Below, piece after piece: positions 54,001 through 63,430 of a DNA stretch of 64,000 nucleotides. The translations under genes were made by a program, and so were the position numbers. Each line of letters begins with the position of its first letter. The stretch's first letter is position 1. The notes below the pieces were generated by a model, which had not been told where the DNA came from, made no database searches, and worked only from the letters and a program-made list of their open reading frames with translations. The stretch lies in the NCBI GenBank assembly GCA_015075635.1, contig JABTUA010000001.1, positions 3,286,001 through 3,350,000 of the forward strand, written 5' to 3'. This DNA comes from Polyangiaceae bacterium. GTDB lineage: Bacteria > Myxococcota_A > Polyangia > Polyangiales > Polyangiaceae.

Positions 54001-54483
54001 CTACATGCCGGAGACGATCTTGAAGGTGTCCCCCGACGGAACCAGCTCGAGGCGGTTGTCCGCGACCACGTGGCGCCAGACATCCCCGGCGTCCGTCGGG
54101 ATCTTGTAGCTGGCGCTGTAGGTGTAATCGACCATGACGATCTCTTTCCGACCTTTCCCCACACGCCGATAGCGGATCTCGTAGCGGATCCCCTTGGTCT
54201 TGGAGAAGCGGTCCTCGAGGTGCGCGCGTAGGCCGGCGTAGTCGAGGTCATCCGTGGCGTCGGTGTTGCCCCCGTCTTCGTAGTAGCTCGGGTCGGCCAG
54301 CTGCAGCAGCCGACCGATCTTCTTCTGCTCGACCGCGCGCCGGTACTCCTCGCAGAAATTGATGACCTTCCGGTTGGCGTCGGTGTCTTCGACGTCCGTG
54401 TTCGGAATGGTGGCCCCGCCGCAGCCAGCCAGGGCCAGGGGGATCAGCAAGGCGGCGAAGCGGGAAGGGGCGGAGAAACGCAT
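54001..54483 (-). CDS. Small lipoprotein, NTF2-like
   Basis: A 160-residue lipoprotein starting at ATG 54483, with lipobox LAGC. The helical start (FCEEYRRAVEQKKIGRLLQLADPSYY) and beta sheet end (YEIRYRRV, VMVDYTYSASY) fit an NTF2-like fold. It lies about 90 nt downstream of the ketosynthase operon on the same strand and could belong to it. Confidence 0.7.
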   Translation of the reverse strand: MRFSAPSRFAALLIPLALAGCGGATIPNTDVEDTDANRKVINFCEEYRRAVEQKKIGRLLQLADPSYYEDGGNTDATDDLDYAGLRAHLEDRFSKTKGIRYEIRYRRVGKGRKEIVMVDYTYSASYKIPTDAGDVWRHVVADNRLELVPSGDTFKIVSGM

Positions 54484-54574
54484 GGAGAGGTTGCTCGGGG
54501 CAACGCTCGGCGTGGCCGGGCGCATTCCGGGGGCACACTGCCAAACGCCACCGGCTCCGGCAAGCTCTTCCCGC

Positions 54575-56431
54575 TCACGCGCGCGCTTCGGCCAGGGCCC
54601 GGCGGAGCGACGGCCAGCCGGGCGCCTCGCCCCCGAGGGCGCCCCGAGCAGCGTCCGCGGCGCCGAGCTGAGCGGCCAGGCGTGCGCGGCAGAGCGCTTG
54701 CCCCTCACCCGACCCGAGCACGACCGCCATGGCCCCGTGGGCGGGAACTGGCCACTCCGCTGCCCGCCAGAGCGCTGGCACCACGGCGACCACGTGCTCC
54801 GCCGCTATCACGACCGCTCGCTCCACCCTGCCCGCGCTCACCCAGTCGTGCGCCACGAGCAGCGCCTCGACCGCGGCGGCGGGTCCCGCCCCGACGCTGA
54901 ACGATGGCCCGCGAAGGCCCAGAGCGATCGTGCACTCCCCCGCGCACAGGTTGGGCGACGTCGCCGGAAACCTGCGCGGCTCCGCGCCGCGCGTCAGGCG
55001 CCGTCGCTCGAAGTCCGCGTCGATCTCCAGCGTCGCGGCGGCGCTTCCGACCACGACGGCGGAAGCCTCCGGCAAGTCCACGAGCCGACGCACGCTCAGC
55101 GCTGCCGCGACGCACGACAGCGACAGCGGATCCATGCGCGCGAGCTTGATTGGATCGGTGAGGACACGCCCGCGGAGCTCGGCCGGATCGACGTCTTCGA
55201 TCACCGACCCCACCCCGAGCAGACACACGGGCCGCGCGACCGGGTGCGCTCGCGCCTCGCTCGGAGCGCCGGGCGCCGACAGCACCAGCGCCGCGTTGGC
55301 ACCGCCGAAGGCGCTCGACAGCTTCAGACATGCAGCAGCGGGACCGGACTCCGCGCGGTCGAGCAGGCGCGCAGTGAGCGCCGGCTCACGCTCGCCGCTG
55401 CCGGAGGTCGCGGGAGCCAGATCGCGTTCGAGCGCAGTGATGGCGCTCAGCGACTCGAGCGCCCCCGCCGCGCCCAGCGTGTGCCCGATGCTGGCCTTGA
55501 AGGCGTGCACCACCACGCGCGGAGCGCTCGGGCCCAGCACGGCCTCGATGGCCTTGGCCTCCGCGGCGTCGTTGTACGAGGTCCCCGTTCCGTGCGCGCT
55601 CACCAGGCCGATGGCCGCGGCGTCGAGCCCCGCATCGGCGAGCGCGAGCCGCGCGGCGGCAGCGAGCCCGGCTCCGGTGCGATCGGGCGCCGTGACGTGC
55701 TGCGCGTCGCTGCTGGCCCCAAATCCGAGCACGCCTCCCAGCGGCGCGTGCGCGCTCCGGCAGAGCGCCAAGAGAGCAGCCCCCTCACCGAGCGCGAGCC
55801 CGTCGCGCGCGCTGCGGAACGGCGCGGGGCGAGCGCTGGTGGCGCCCAGGCACTCGAAGCCCGCGGCGATGAACGACGACAGGGCGTCGTAGCCGCCGGC
55901 GATCACCAGATCGGCAACGTCCAGGGCGAGCCAGCTGAGCGCATGCCCGATGGCAAAGGTCGATGAAGCACAGGCCGCGAGCAGCTGCGTGCGGAGCTCC
56001 GGCGGCGCTCCGAGTCGGCTCGTGATCCGCCGGAGCGGGCCGAAATAAGCGGAGCTCCGGGCGAGCTCGCGCTCGATTTCGCGGCCGCTGTCCACGCGGG
56101 CGACCAGCTCCTGGAAGCTCGACATTCCGCCCCCCGAAGTGCCGACGGCCAGGCCGATGCGAAGCTGGCGAAAGTCGGGCATCCGCTGCTCGAGCTCGAC
56201 GAGCAGCTGGTCCATCGCCACCTCGAGCAGCGCCGCGGCACGATCCGTCCCGGCCTCGGGGCCGAGCTCGGCCGCCCGCGCCGCAAAAGGTTTGGCGAGG
56301 CCGGCAGCTGCGAGCTCGGGGTCACGACGCACCGCGAACGGCGCAGGCTCGCCCAACTTCCCGGGATCGAAAGCGGCGGAGCCGACACCGAGAGCGGAGA
56401 TCGCACCGAAGGCGACGACCAGCGCGCTCAT
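54575..56431 (-). CDS. Beta-ketoacyl synthase fused to an inactive KS-like half
   Basis: A 618-residue protein. Residues 1-385 are a ketosynthase with Cys154 (LAACASS), His280 (SAHGTGT) and His317 (SIGHTLGAAGA). From about 395 a second KS N-terminal-like half follows (RMDPLSLSCVAAALS, GLRGPSFSVGAG). In that half the Cys position is replaced (VGAGPAAA), like the chain-length-factor or small KS partners of aryl-polyene systems. It overlaps the upstream ketosynthase gene by ATGA. No KR, DH or AT gene is nearby, so partners must be supplied elsewhere. Confidence 0.85.
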   Translation of the reverse strand: MSALVVAFGAISALGVGSAAFDPGKLGEPAPFAVRRDPELAAAGLAKPFAARAAELGPEAGTDRAAALLEVAMDQLLVELEQRMPDFRQLRIGLAVGTSGGGMSSFQELVARVDSGREIERELARSSAYFGPLRRITSRLGAPPELRTQLLAACASSTFAIGHALSWLALDVADLVIAGGYDALSSFIAAGFECLGATSARPAPFRSARDGLALGEGAALLALCRSAHAPLGGVLGFGASSDAQHVTAPDRTGAGLAAAARLALADAGLDAAAIGLVSAHGTGTSYNDAAEAKAIEAVLGPSAPRVVVHAFKASIGHTLGAAGALESLSAITALERDLAPATSGSGEREPALTARLLDRAESGPAAACLKLSSAFGGANAALVLSAPGAPSEARAHPVARPVCLLGVGSVIEDVDPAELRGRVLTDPIKLARMDPLSLSCVAAALSVRRLVDLPEASAVVVGSAAATLEIDADFERRRLTRGAEPRRFPATSPNLCAGECTIALGLRGPSFSVGAGPAAAVEALLVAHDWVSAGRVERAVVIAAEHVVAVVPALWRAAEWPVPAHGAMAVVLGSGEGQALCRARLAAQLGAADAARGALGGEAPGWPSLRRALAEARA

Positions 56432-58587
56432 GGGCTCGCCGCGCCTCGCGCGAAGACGAACGCGTAGGCGCGAAGGCGCCCCACCGAGACCCAGAGTGTC
56501 TCGTCCGCTTCGCCGGCATGAAGCGCGGCCACCGCGCGGGCCAGTCCGAACCCGCCGCGCGCTTCGGCCGGGACTCCCGGCCAGCTCGGCGCCTCCGCGG
56601 GGACGTCCCGCCAGCTCGAAGCCCCCACGAACTGAGCGTTTGCCTCGCCCGCGGGGCTGAATACCCGCGCTCGCGCGCCCGACGGCGGCGGCAGCTCCTC
56701 TGGTCGCGCCGCGTCCGCCCAGAAGCGCACGCGCACGTCCGAAGGGGAGCCGTGGCGGGACACCAGCACGAAGCTCGCGCCCTCACCGCGTCGCACGCTG
56801 CCGTCCAGGCCGTCGCGGTACAGGGGCGCGAGCAGGCGTTCGACGACCTCGTCGTGGGCTTCGGCCGCGCCTGCGACCATCGCGTCGGCCTGGCCGTCCT
56901 CGAGCAACGCGAGAGCGCCGCACAGCGCGGCCTCGGCCGAGGTCGCCAGATCCGCGACGGCGAGCACCGGCCCCCGCAGGCCCAGGTAGATGGCCGCGTT
57001 GCCACCCGGCGCCGAGGGCACCAGGTGCGGGAAGTCCGCGGGGCTCGCGAAGCGTGGACCACGCTCGAAGACCCGGCGCAAGAACTCCACTGAACGCTCC
57101 ACGTTGCCGTACGCCGAGCCGGTGACCAAGCCCACCTGGCCGGGCGCGTCTCCCAAGCGCGAGACGACGGCGGAGGCCCCGAGCGTCACCAGGGCCGATG
57201 CCCGATCGAAACGTCGCGAGCGCGTTGGGTCCAGGTGCTCGAGCAGCGGCTCGAGCGTGCTCGCGAGCGACGTGACCCGTGCGGCCTCGGCATCTGGCAG
57301 CGCTCGTCCACCCGAGAGCGTGGTCACGGACAGCACCGAGAGCGGCGTCGCGCGGCGAGATCGCGGAGCGCGTGCCCGCTGTGGCTCCGAGAACACGAGC
57401 ACGGTCCCGGTTCCGCCGAAGCCGAACGAGCTCGACAGCGCAGCGCGGATCGGCAGAGCCTCGGCGCTCCCGATCACGTGGCGGAGCCCGAGCGAGGGGT
57501 CCGGGGTGCGGAGCCCTCCCGTCGGCGGCGCGAGCCCCTCTGCGACGGCGAGCGCCGCGAAGCCCGCCTCGAGGGCACCCGCAGCGCCCAGGGTGTGCCC
57601 CACTTGTCCCTTGGACGACGAGACGCGGATCCGCGAGAGCTCGGGGCCGAGAGCGCCGGCCAACGCCCGAGCCTCGGCGGCGTCGTTCTGAAGCGTCGCC
57701 GTTCCGTGCGCGTTGACGTAGTCCAGGTCCGCCGGCCCGAGGCCCGCCCGCGCGAGCGCGCTCGTCAGCAGGCGGGACGCCGTGGCGCCGGATGGCTCGG
57801 GGTGGGTGATGTGATGGGCCTCCGAGGCCACGGCCCAGCCGTCGAGCCAAGCCAGGACGGGTGTGCCGCGGGCCCGCGCGCTCTCTTCGGACTCGAGCAA
57901 CAGAAACGCCGCACCTTCGCCGAGCGTGAGACCGGCCCGCTCGGCGTCGAAGGGCCGGCACGGCTCGGGGGACATCACCCCGAGCGCGTTGAACCCGCTG
58001 AAGGTCAGCCGACACAGGGCGTCGGTACCTCCGGCCAAGACCCGCGCTGCGCGGCCGCTCTCGATCCAGCTCGCGCCGAGGAGCACGGCGTTGGCGCCGC
58101 TCGAGCAGGCGCTGCACACCGACGCCGAGTGCCCACGAGCGCCCAGGCTCTCCGCCAGACGCTCGAGCGAGGTCGACAACGGATAGGACAACAGGCGCCG
58201 CACCGCTCGCTCGGGCAAGAGCTCCGACCTCTCGACCAGAAGACGCTCGGCCTCCAGCATTCCACCGGTGGTGCCACCGACGGCGAGACACAGCCCCGCA
58301 CCAGCTTCGCTCAGCCCTGCGTGGGACAGCGCCTCCCGCGCAGCCGCCACCGCCATTCGGTCGCTACGCGACCAGAGGTCTTCCTCGCCACTCGGGACGA
58401 AGCTGTCGTCGAAGCGCGGCACCTCTGCCGCCAGGGTGGAGCGTTGTCCGGTCGCGTCGAAGGCCTTCACCGGCGCGATCCCGGACTCCCCAGCGCACAG
58501 ACGCGCGAACGTCGTGCGCGCGTCGCTGCCCAGGGCGGAGACCATCCCGACGCCCGTGACCGCGACGCGCTCGGCCCGGTTCGCCAT
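56428..58587 (-). CDS. Beta-ketoacyl synthase fused to an inactive KS-like half (second)
   Basis: A 719-residue protein. Residues 1-410 are a FabF-type KS with Cys161 (CSACSSG), His294 (NAHGTAT) and His331 (GQVGHTLGAAGA). The C-terminal ~300 residues contain another KS-like half (FASPADFPHLVPSAPGG, then IYLGLRGP), whose nucleophile position reads DLATSAEAA without Cys. It starts 2 nt after the ACP stop. The ACP and two such fusions form a compact operon; fatty-acid, polyene or polyketide elongation is the likely job. Confidence 0.87.
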   Translation of the reverse strand: MANRAERVAVTGVGMVSALGSDARTTFARLCAGESGIAPVKAFDATGQRSTLAAEVPRFDDSFVPSGEEDLWSRSDRMAVAAAREALSHAGLSEAGAGLCLAVGGTTGGMLEAERLLVERSELLPERAVRRLLSYPLSTSLERLAESLGARGHSASVCSACSSGANAVLLGASWIESGRAARVLAGGTDALCRLTFSGFNALGVMSPEPCRPFDAERAGLTLGEGAAFLLLESEESARARGTPVLAWLDGWAVASEAHHITHPEPSGATASRLLTSALARAGLGPADLDYVNAHGTATLQNDAAEARALAGALGPELSRIRVSSSKGQVGHTLGAAGALEAGFAALAVAEGLAPPTGGLRTPDPSLGLRHVIGSAEALPIRAALSSSFGFGGTGTVLVFSEPQRARAPRSRRATPLSVLSVTTLSGGRALPDAEAARVTSLASTLEPLLEHLDPTRSRRFDRASALVTLGASAVVSRLGDAPGQVGLVTGSAYGNVERSVEFLRRVFERGPRFASPADFPHLVPSAPGGNAAIYLGLRGPVLAVADLATSAEAALCGALALLEDGQADAMVAGAAEAHDEVVERLLAPLYRDGLDGSVRRGEGASFVLVSRHGSPSDVRVRFWADAARPEELPPPSGARARVFSPAGEANAQFVGASSWRDVPAEAPSWPGVPAEARGGFGLARAVAALHAGEADETLWVSVGRLRAYAFVFARGAASP

Positions 58588-58589
58588 GC

Positions 58590-58853
58590 TCAGGCCGATC
58601 GCATCCGCTCGACCTCGCGCGCCAGCGCCGCCACCGAGGCAAAGACCGGCCGCGCCGCTTCGCCTTCCGGGAGCCGGACGCCGAAGCGCTCCTCGATGGC
58701 CATGGCCAACTGCAGCGCATCGAGGGAATCCAGGCCGAGCCCGCTACCGAACAGCGGGGCCTCGTCCTCGATGTCGTCCAGAGTGCGATCCCGGAGGTCC
58801 AGCTCGTCGATGATCAGCTGCTTGATGCTGCGCTTGAGGTTTTCGTGATCCAC
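58590..58853 (-). CDS. Acyl carrier protein
   Basis: An 87-residue ACP starting at GTG 58853. The 4'-phosphopantetheine site is S43 in GLGLDSLDAL, flanked by the usual acidic helix II. It is the first gene of the operon and the next start is 2 nt after its stop. It differs from a housekeeping FabD-AcpP-FabF setting because no fab gene is near. Confidence 0.92.
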   Translation of the reverse strand: MDHENLKRSIKQLIIDELDLRDRTLDDIEDEAPLFGSGLGLDSLDALQLAMAIEERFGVRLPEGEAARPVFASVAALAREVERMRSA

Positions 58854-58999
58854 GGTCGGCCTGGGAGGGGTCGAGCCGCAGCATAGCGCGAAGTTCTCCG
58901 AGTTGAAGCCAGGCAAACCCCCGGGCCGCGGGGCCGCACGACCGGCGCTCTCGTCCCCACGAAAATCGCGCTAAGGTCCGTTGGCGAGGCTCGAAGATC

Positions 59000-59794
59000 A
59001 TGAGCAACCTGGTCGGCTACAAAACGGACCATGGCGTCGCGCTGCTCACGCTCGACGACCCACCCACCAACGCTTACACCCACGAGATGATGAAGGAGCT
59101 CGACGACGCGATCGTCGAGGCTCGCTTCGATCCCGACATCCACGTCATCGTGCTGACGGGCTCCGGGGACCGCTTCTTCTGCAGCGGCGCAGACGTCGAC
59201 ATGCTCCGGGAGACCGACTCGACCTTCAAGTATTACCTGGCCCTCCACGCGAGCGAGACGCTGCGACGCCTGGAGGAGACGCCCAAGCTGTGCATCGCGG
59301 CCTTGAACGGGCATGCGACCGGAGGAGGCTTCGAGCTCGCGCTGGCCTGCGACATTCGCATCGCTCGCCAGGGGCCGTTCAAGCTGAGCCTGCCCGACGT
59401 CAAGCTCGGCTCCCTGCCGGTGACGGGCGGCACCCAGCGACTCACCCGCTTGGTCGGCGGGTCGCGGGCGATGCAGATCCTGATCGAAGGCGAGGACTTC
59501 TCGCTCGAGCAGAGCCTCGACTGGGGGCTGCTCCACTACCTCTGGGAGACGGACGGCGTGGAGTCGTTCCAGCAGAGAGTCCGCGACTACGCGCACAAGT
59601 TCACGCCTCCCGAGAAGGCCTCGCTCGCCGTCGGCCGCATCAAACGCGCGGTGCAGGCCGCTCTGGATTTGCCCATCGAGCAAGGGCTCGCCCTCGAGCG
59701 CGAGCTCGCCGCCGAGCTGTGCGCGTCCGAGGACGCGAAGGAGGGGCTGGCGGCCTTCTCGGCCAAGCGACAGGCGGTCTTTCGCGCCAGGTAG
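59000..59794 (+). CDS. Enoyl-CoA hydratase/isomerase family protein
   Basis: A 264-residue crotonase-fold protein with CSGADVDML and the GHATGGGFELALACDIRIA helix. It is divergent from the ACP-KS-KS operon with a shared 146-bp promoter region and could act on the same acyl products. The substrate is unknown. Confidence 0.9.
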   Translation: MSNLVGYKTDHGVALLTLDDPPTNAYTHEMMKELDDAIVEARFDPDIHVIVLTGSGDRFFCSGADVDMLRETDSTFKYYLALHASETLRRLEETPKLCIAALNGHATGGGFELALACDIRIARQGPFKLSLPDVKLGSLPVTGGTQRLTRLVGGSRAMQILIEGEDFSLEQSLDWGLLHYLWETDGVESFQQRVRDYAHKFTPPEKASLAVGRIKRAVQAALDLPIEQGLALERELAAELCASEDAKEGLAAFSAKRQAVFRAR

Positions 59795-59827
59795 AAGGAC
59801 TCGGGTTTCACGCTCGCGCCCTCCCGT

Positions 59828-59851
59828 CCCAAGACAGCGAAGGTCGATTCA
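59828..59851 (+). repeat. Partial copy C (terminal core) of the dispersed repeat
   Basis: CAAGACAGCGAAGGTCGATTCA matches the right end of copies A and B (CAAGACAGCG-AAGTCGAGTC). As in copy B, the terminal TCA forms the stop codon of the minus-strand gene that begins there (here the MoxR gene). Only the core is present. Confidence 0.45.
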
Positions 59852-60859
59852 AATCCCCAGCTTCTTCTTCACTGCGGCGAGCACGTCCGCGTCCCGCACC
59901 CGGTCGGCGTCGGCACGATACGACAGCACCATGCGGTGGCGCAGCGCGGGGAGCGTGAGCGCGACGACGTCGTCCACGTCCGCTGCCGGCTCGCCGCGGA
60001 GGGCCGCCCGGGCTTTGGCGGCGAGCACGAGCGCCTGGCTGCCGCGCGGGCCCGCTCCGAAGCGCACGTAGGAGCGCACCGCCTCCGGCGCGTCCGGTCC
60101 GTCGGGGCGCGTGGCCCGCGCGAGGCGAACCGCCAGGTCCACGGCTTCGTCCGTGACCGGGATGCGCGGAACCAGAGCGCCGAGCGCGCGGATCTCCTCG
60201 ACGCCGAGCACCACCTCGACCTCGGGCATGGCGCCGGAGGTCGTGCGCCGCGCGATCTCGCGCTCCTCGACCTCGCTCGGGTAGTCCACGTGCACCTCGA
60301 GCAGGAAGCGGTCGAGTTGCGCCTCGGGCAGCGGATACGTGCCCTCCTGCTCGATGGGGTTCTGTGTCGCGAACACCTGGAAGGGATCGGGGAGCGGGTG
60401 CGTGGTGCCACCCACGGTCACGTTGCGCTCCTGCATCGCCTGGAGCAGCGCCGCCTGCGTCTTGGGGGGCGTGCGGTTGATCTCGTCCGCCAAGACCAGG
60501 TGCTTGAAGATCGGGCCGGCCATGAAGCGGACCTCGCGCCGGACCGCCCCGCCGACCTCGACCTCGTTCAAGACATCGGTGCCGGTGATGTCCGCCGGCA
60601 ACAGATCGGGCGTGAACTGCACGCGGCCGAAGCTCAGCGAGAGCGCCCGCGCGACGCTGGCGACGAGCAGGGTCTTGGCCAACCCGGGCACGCCGACCAG
60701 GAGCGCGTGGCCCCGCGCGAGCAGGGTGATGAGCATGGCCTCGACGACCTGGTCCTGACCGACGACCACGCGAGCGACCTCCCCGGTCAGGCGCCGGCAC
60801 GCCTTGGCGCAGCTCTCGAGAAGCTCGGCGTCGGAGGGGCGCGGTTGGGATTCGGTCAC
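59849..60859 (-). CDS. MoxR-family AAA+ ATPase
   Basis: A 336-residue ATPase from GTG 60859. Walker A has K62 (GVPGLAKT), Walker B reads VLADEINR and the sensor regions [23 protein letters not shown] are typical of MoxR. These ATPases mature protein complexes, usually with a DUF58/VWA partner, which is missing here. The GTG is chosen because upstream starts would leave almost no room for the divergent promoter. Confidence 0.92.
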   Translation of the reverse strand: MTESQPRPSDAELLESCAKACRRLTGEVARVVVGQDQVVEAMLITLLARGHALLVGVPGLAKTLLVASVARALSLSFGRVQFTPDLLPADITGTDVLNEVEVGGAVRREVRFMAGPIFKHLVLADEINRTPPKTQAALLQAMQERNVTVGGTTHPLPDPFQVFATQNPIEQEGTYPLPEAQLDRFLLEVHVDYPSEVEEREIARRTTSGAMPEVEVVLGVEEIRALGALVPRIPVTDEAVDLAVRLARATRPDGPDAPEAVRSYVRFGAGPRGSQALVLAAKARAALRGEPAADVDDVVALTLPALRHRMVLSYRADADRVRDADVLAAVKKKLGI

Positions 60860-60988
60860 TGTCGGGTGCAGCCGGCGGCCAAGGTCGAAGGCGGCGAGCA
60901 TACATGGGATGCACCCCTCGCGTCCCTCCAAACGGACGCCCCAGCCCGGGGTTGCCCCGGCAGCTTTTTGCGTGGTAGCCGGCACGAC

Positions 60989-61183
60989 GTGCAGACCGAG
61001 GTCACCGACGCGGGCGCGGCGCCGGCTCAGACGAGCCGGATCGTCGTGGAGCGCCCGCCGCCGGGCCTCGCGCGGGGAAAGTACGCCTGGCCGGCCTGGG
61101 GGATCGGCGTCCTGGGAGCGAGCATCGTCCTGCTCGGGCTCGTCTACTTCGCGCTCCTTCGGAGGCGGCGCCGCCGGCGATGA
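60989..61183 (+). CDS. Small single-pass membrane protein
   Basis: A 64-residue protein starting at GTG 60989. One transmembrane helix (about residues 37-58) is followed by a basic end (RRRRRRR). Its stop overlaps the ATG of the flippase-like gene (ATGA), so it is translationally coupled. No family is recognised. Confidence 0.6.
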   Translation: MQTEVTDAGAAPAQTSRIVVERPPPGLARGKYAWPAWGIGVLGASIVLLGLVYFALLRRRRRRR

Positions 61184-62157
61184 AGGGCTTCTTGCGAAAG
61201 CTGGTGATCGCGATGCTGCTCGGCGTCGCGGTCTACGGCGTGTTCGTGGCCTGGGCCGGCTATCGCGACATTCGCGCGTCGCTCCAGAGCTTCCGCTGGA
61301 GCGCGTTTGCGCTCGCGCTCGGGCTCGCTTCGGCCAACTACGGGCTCCGCTTCTTGAAGTGGGAGTACTACCTGGCCCGCCTCGAGATCCGCGGCATCCC
61401 CAAGCTCGACAGCCTGCTGGTGTTCCTCTCGGGGTTCGTGCTCACGGTGACGCCCGGCAAGGTCGGCGAGGTATTCAAGAGCGCGGTGCTGGCGGAGACC
61501 CACGGCGTCGCAGCGGCGCGCACGGCACCCATCGTGGTCGCGGAGCGCTTGACCGACGTGATCGGGGTGATCGCGCTGATCGTGATCGGCAGCCTGGGCT
61601 TCTCCGGCGGGCTCTTGTGGGCGGGTATCGGCTCGGCGGCGGTGGCGTGCGGCCTCGTGTTCGTGCTCTGGCGCGCGCCGGGTGAAGCGCTGCTCGCCTT
61701 CCTCGAGCGGCGACCGGGCCGCCTCGCGAGCGCCGCACCGAAGCTGCGGGAAGCGTTCGACAGCCTGCGCATCGTCGCGAGCCCCGGCGCGCTGCTCTGG
61801 CCGAGCTTCTTGTCGGTGCTCGGCTGGGGCGGTGAAGGCGTCGCCCTCTACCTACTGGTGCGCGGCTTCGGCGTGGACGTGCCGGCCCCGCTCGCGATGT
61901 TCTTCTACGCCACCGCAACGCTCGCCGGCGCGGTCATCCCGGTGCCCGGTGGGTTGGGCGTCGCCGAAGCCATGATCCAAGAGCAGCTGGTGCGGCTGGC
62001 GCGAGTGCCTCACAGCGCCGCGACCAGCGCCATGATCCTGATCCGCTTCGCGACGCTGTGGTGGGCGGTGGTCGTGGGCTTCGTGGCGCTGGCGGTCCTG
62101 CGCAGGCGCTTCCCTCGCCTCATGCGCGACGGCGCAGAGGCAGCGGTTTCGCCCTAG
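61180..62157 (+). CDS. Flippase-like/lysylphosphatidylglycerol synthase TM domain protein (UPF0104)
   Basis: A 325-residue membrane protein with about eight helices and the family motif [11 protein letters not shown], plus [14 protein letters not shown] and ERLTDV. Members move or anchor lipids or glycolipids; without a synthetase domain it is not MprF. It is coupled to the small membrane protein upstream. Confidence 0.88.
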   Translation: MKGFLRKLVIAMLLGVAVYGVFVAWAGYRDIRASLQSFRWSAFALALGLASANYGLRFLKWEYYLARLEIRGIPKLDSLLVFLSGFVLTVTPGKVGEVFKSAVLAETHGVAAARTAPIVVAERLTDVIGVIALIVIGSLGFSGGLLWAGIGSAAVACGLVFVLWRAPGEALLAFLERRPGRLASAAPKLREAFDSLRIVASPGALLWPSFLSVLGWGGEGVALYLLVRGFGVDVPAPLAMFFYATATLAGAVIPVPGGLGVAEAMIQEQLVRLARVPHSAATSAMILIRFATLWWAVVVGFVALAVLRRRFPRLMRDGAEAAVSP

Positions 62158-63110
62158 CCGAGCGCCCGGAGTCGCTCGAGCGCGCGCTGCATGTCTTCCG
62201 GCAGCGGCGACTCGAAGCGCAGCGTGGCTCCGCTCACCGGGTGGACGAAGCCGAGCAGCGCCGCGTGCAGCGCCTGGCGGCCGAGCGCGAGCTCCACCGC
62301 GCGAAGCTCGGGGTCCTGCGAGCGCCGCCCGTAGAGCGCGTCGGCCAGGATGGGGGTCTTCGTCTGCTCCGCCAGGTGGACGCGGATCTGATGCGTGCGC
62401 CCCGTCTCCAAGCGACACGCCACGAGGGCTGCTCGCCCCCCGGAGAGCACTTCCAGCACCGAAACCAAAGTCACTGCGCGACGACCCTCGCGCACCCGGG
62501 TGGTGAAGCGCAGGCGGCTCTTGGGATCGCGGCCGTGGAGGGTCTCGACGCGCCCCGCCCGGGGCACTCCCAGGGTCAGCGCGCGGTACTCGCGCTCGAC
62601 GTCGTGGCGCGCGAGCTGCGCCTTGAGCCCCTCGCGGGTGGCCTCGTCTTTGGCCACGACCAGGATGCCGCTCGTGTCCTTGTCGATGCGGTGCACGATC
62701 CCAGGCCGGAGCGGTCCAGCGGGGTCCCGGGGATCCGCCGGCGCGCCGCCGAAGCCCTCCCGGGACAGAAGGCCGCTCACCAAGGTGCCGTCGCGGTGGC
62801 CGCGGGCGGGGTGCACGACCACGCCTGCCGGCTTGTCGACCACGATCAGGTGCGCGTCCTCGAACACGACCCGGTACGGCACGCTCGGATCCGGCAGCGC
62901 CTCGGAGGGTGGCGGCGGCCCCGGCTCGACCTCGACCGTGCTGCCCTCGCCTGGAGTGTCCCGCGCGCGACACGGACGACCGTCGATGCGAACGCGGCCC
63001 TCGCCGATCCAGCGCTGGATCGTCGCGCGGGAGGTGCCGGGCAAGAGCCGGGCGAGGAGCTTGTCGACGCGCTCTCCCGAGAGCTCGGCGTCGATCTGGA
63101 AGCGGCGCAT
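62154..63110 (-). CDS. rluD: RluA/RluD-family 23S rRNA pseudouridine synthase
   Basis: A 318-residue enzyme with an S4 domain (residues 10-50) and Asp143 in HRIDKDTSG, the catalytic signature. TGRTHQIRVHL completes the family pattern. It is nearest RluD by size and S4 domain. It is convergent with the flippase-like gene with a 4-bp overlap. Confidence 0.92.
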   Translation of the reverse strand: MRRFQIDAELSGERVDKLLARLLPGTSRATIQRWIGEGRVRIDGRPCRARDTPGEGSTVEVEPGPPPPSEALPDPSVPYRVVFEDAHLIVVDKPAGVVVHPARGHRDGTLVSGLLSREGFGGAPADPRDPAGPLRPGIVHRIDKDTSGILVVAKDEATREGLKAQLARHDVEREYRALTLGVPRAGRVETLHGRDPKSRLRFTTRVREGRRAVTLVSVLEVLSGGRAALVACRLETGRTHQIRVHLAEQTKTPILADALYGRRSQDPELRAVELALGRQALHAALLGFVHPVSGATLRFESPLPEDMQRALERLRALG

Positions 63111-63119
63111 CCGCGCCTG

Positions 63120-63383
63120 CTACCAGATGGGGCTCTTGATGTGCCCCTTCGACTTGATCAAGATGTCCACCAGCGCGCGATCGTAGAAGTTCCTCTGGTA
63201 GAGGTCGGGAGCGACTCGGCTCTTGTACAGCGCGCGGCCCTCCTCGATCTCCTCCGCCAGCTCGTCGAACAGGGAGTCCTGCTCGATGCCGCGCACGATC
63301 TTCTCCTCGTTGTAGAGCGAGAGGTCACTGGCGATGGCGCGAGCCAGCCGGCGCGCAGCTTCTTCGGTCTCGATCAGCGGCAT
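63120..63383 (-). CDS. Small conserved acidic/helical protein
   Basis: An 87-residue protein starting at ATG 63383. A helical, charged sequence (LARAIASDLSLYNEEKI, ELAEEIEEGRALYKSRV, ALVDILIKSKG) with no signal peptide. It resembles short conserved proteins of delta-proteobacteria of unknown function. It lies 9 nt before rluD on the same strand. Confidence 0.7.
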   Translation of the reverse strand: MPLIETEEAARRLARAIASDLSLYNEEKIVRGIEQDSLFDELAEEIEEGRALYKSRVAPDLYQRNFYDRALVDILIKSKGHIKSPIW

Positions 63384-63430
63384 TTCGGGGCGTCCTCCGA
63401 GCGAAGTATCACCCGGCGGCTCGCGGGATG

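Noticed and set aside
54001..59794. Complete aryl-polyene or type II PKS gene cluster
   Set aside because: No ketoreductase, dehydratase, acyltransferase or thioesterase gene is visible; the ACP-KS-KS operon alone is not enough.
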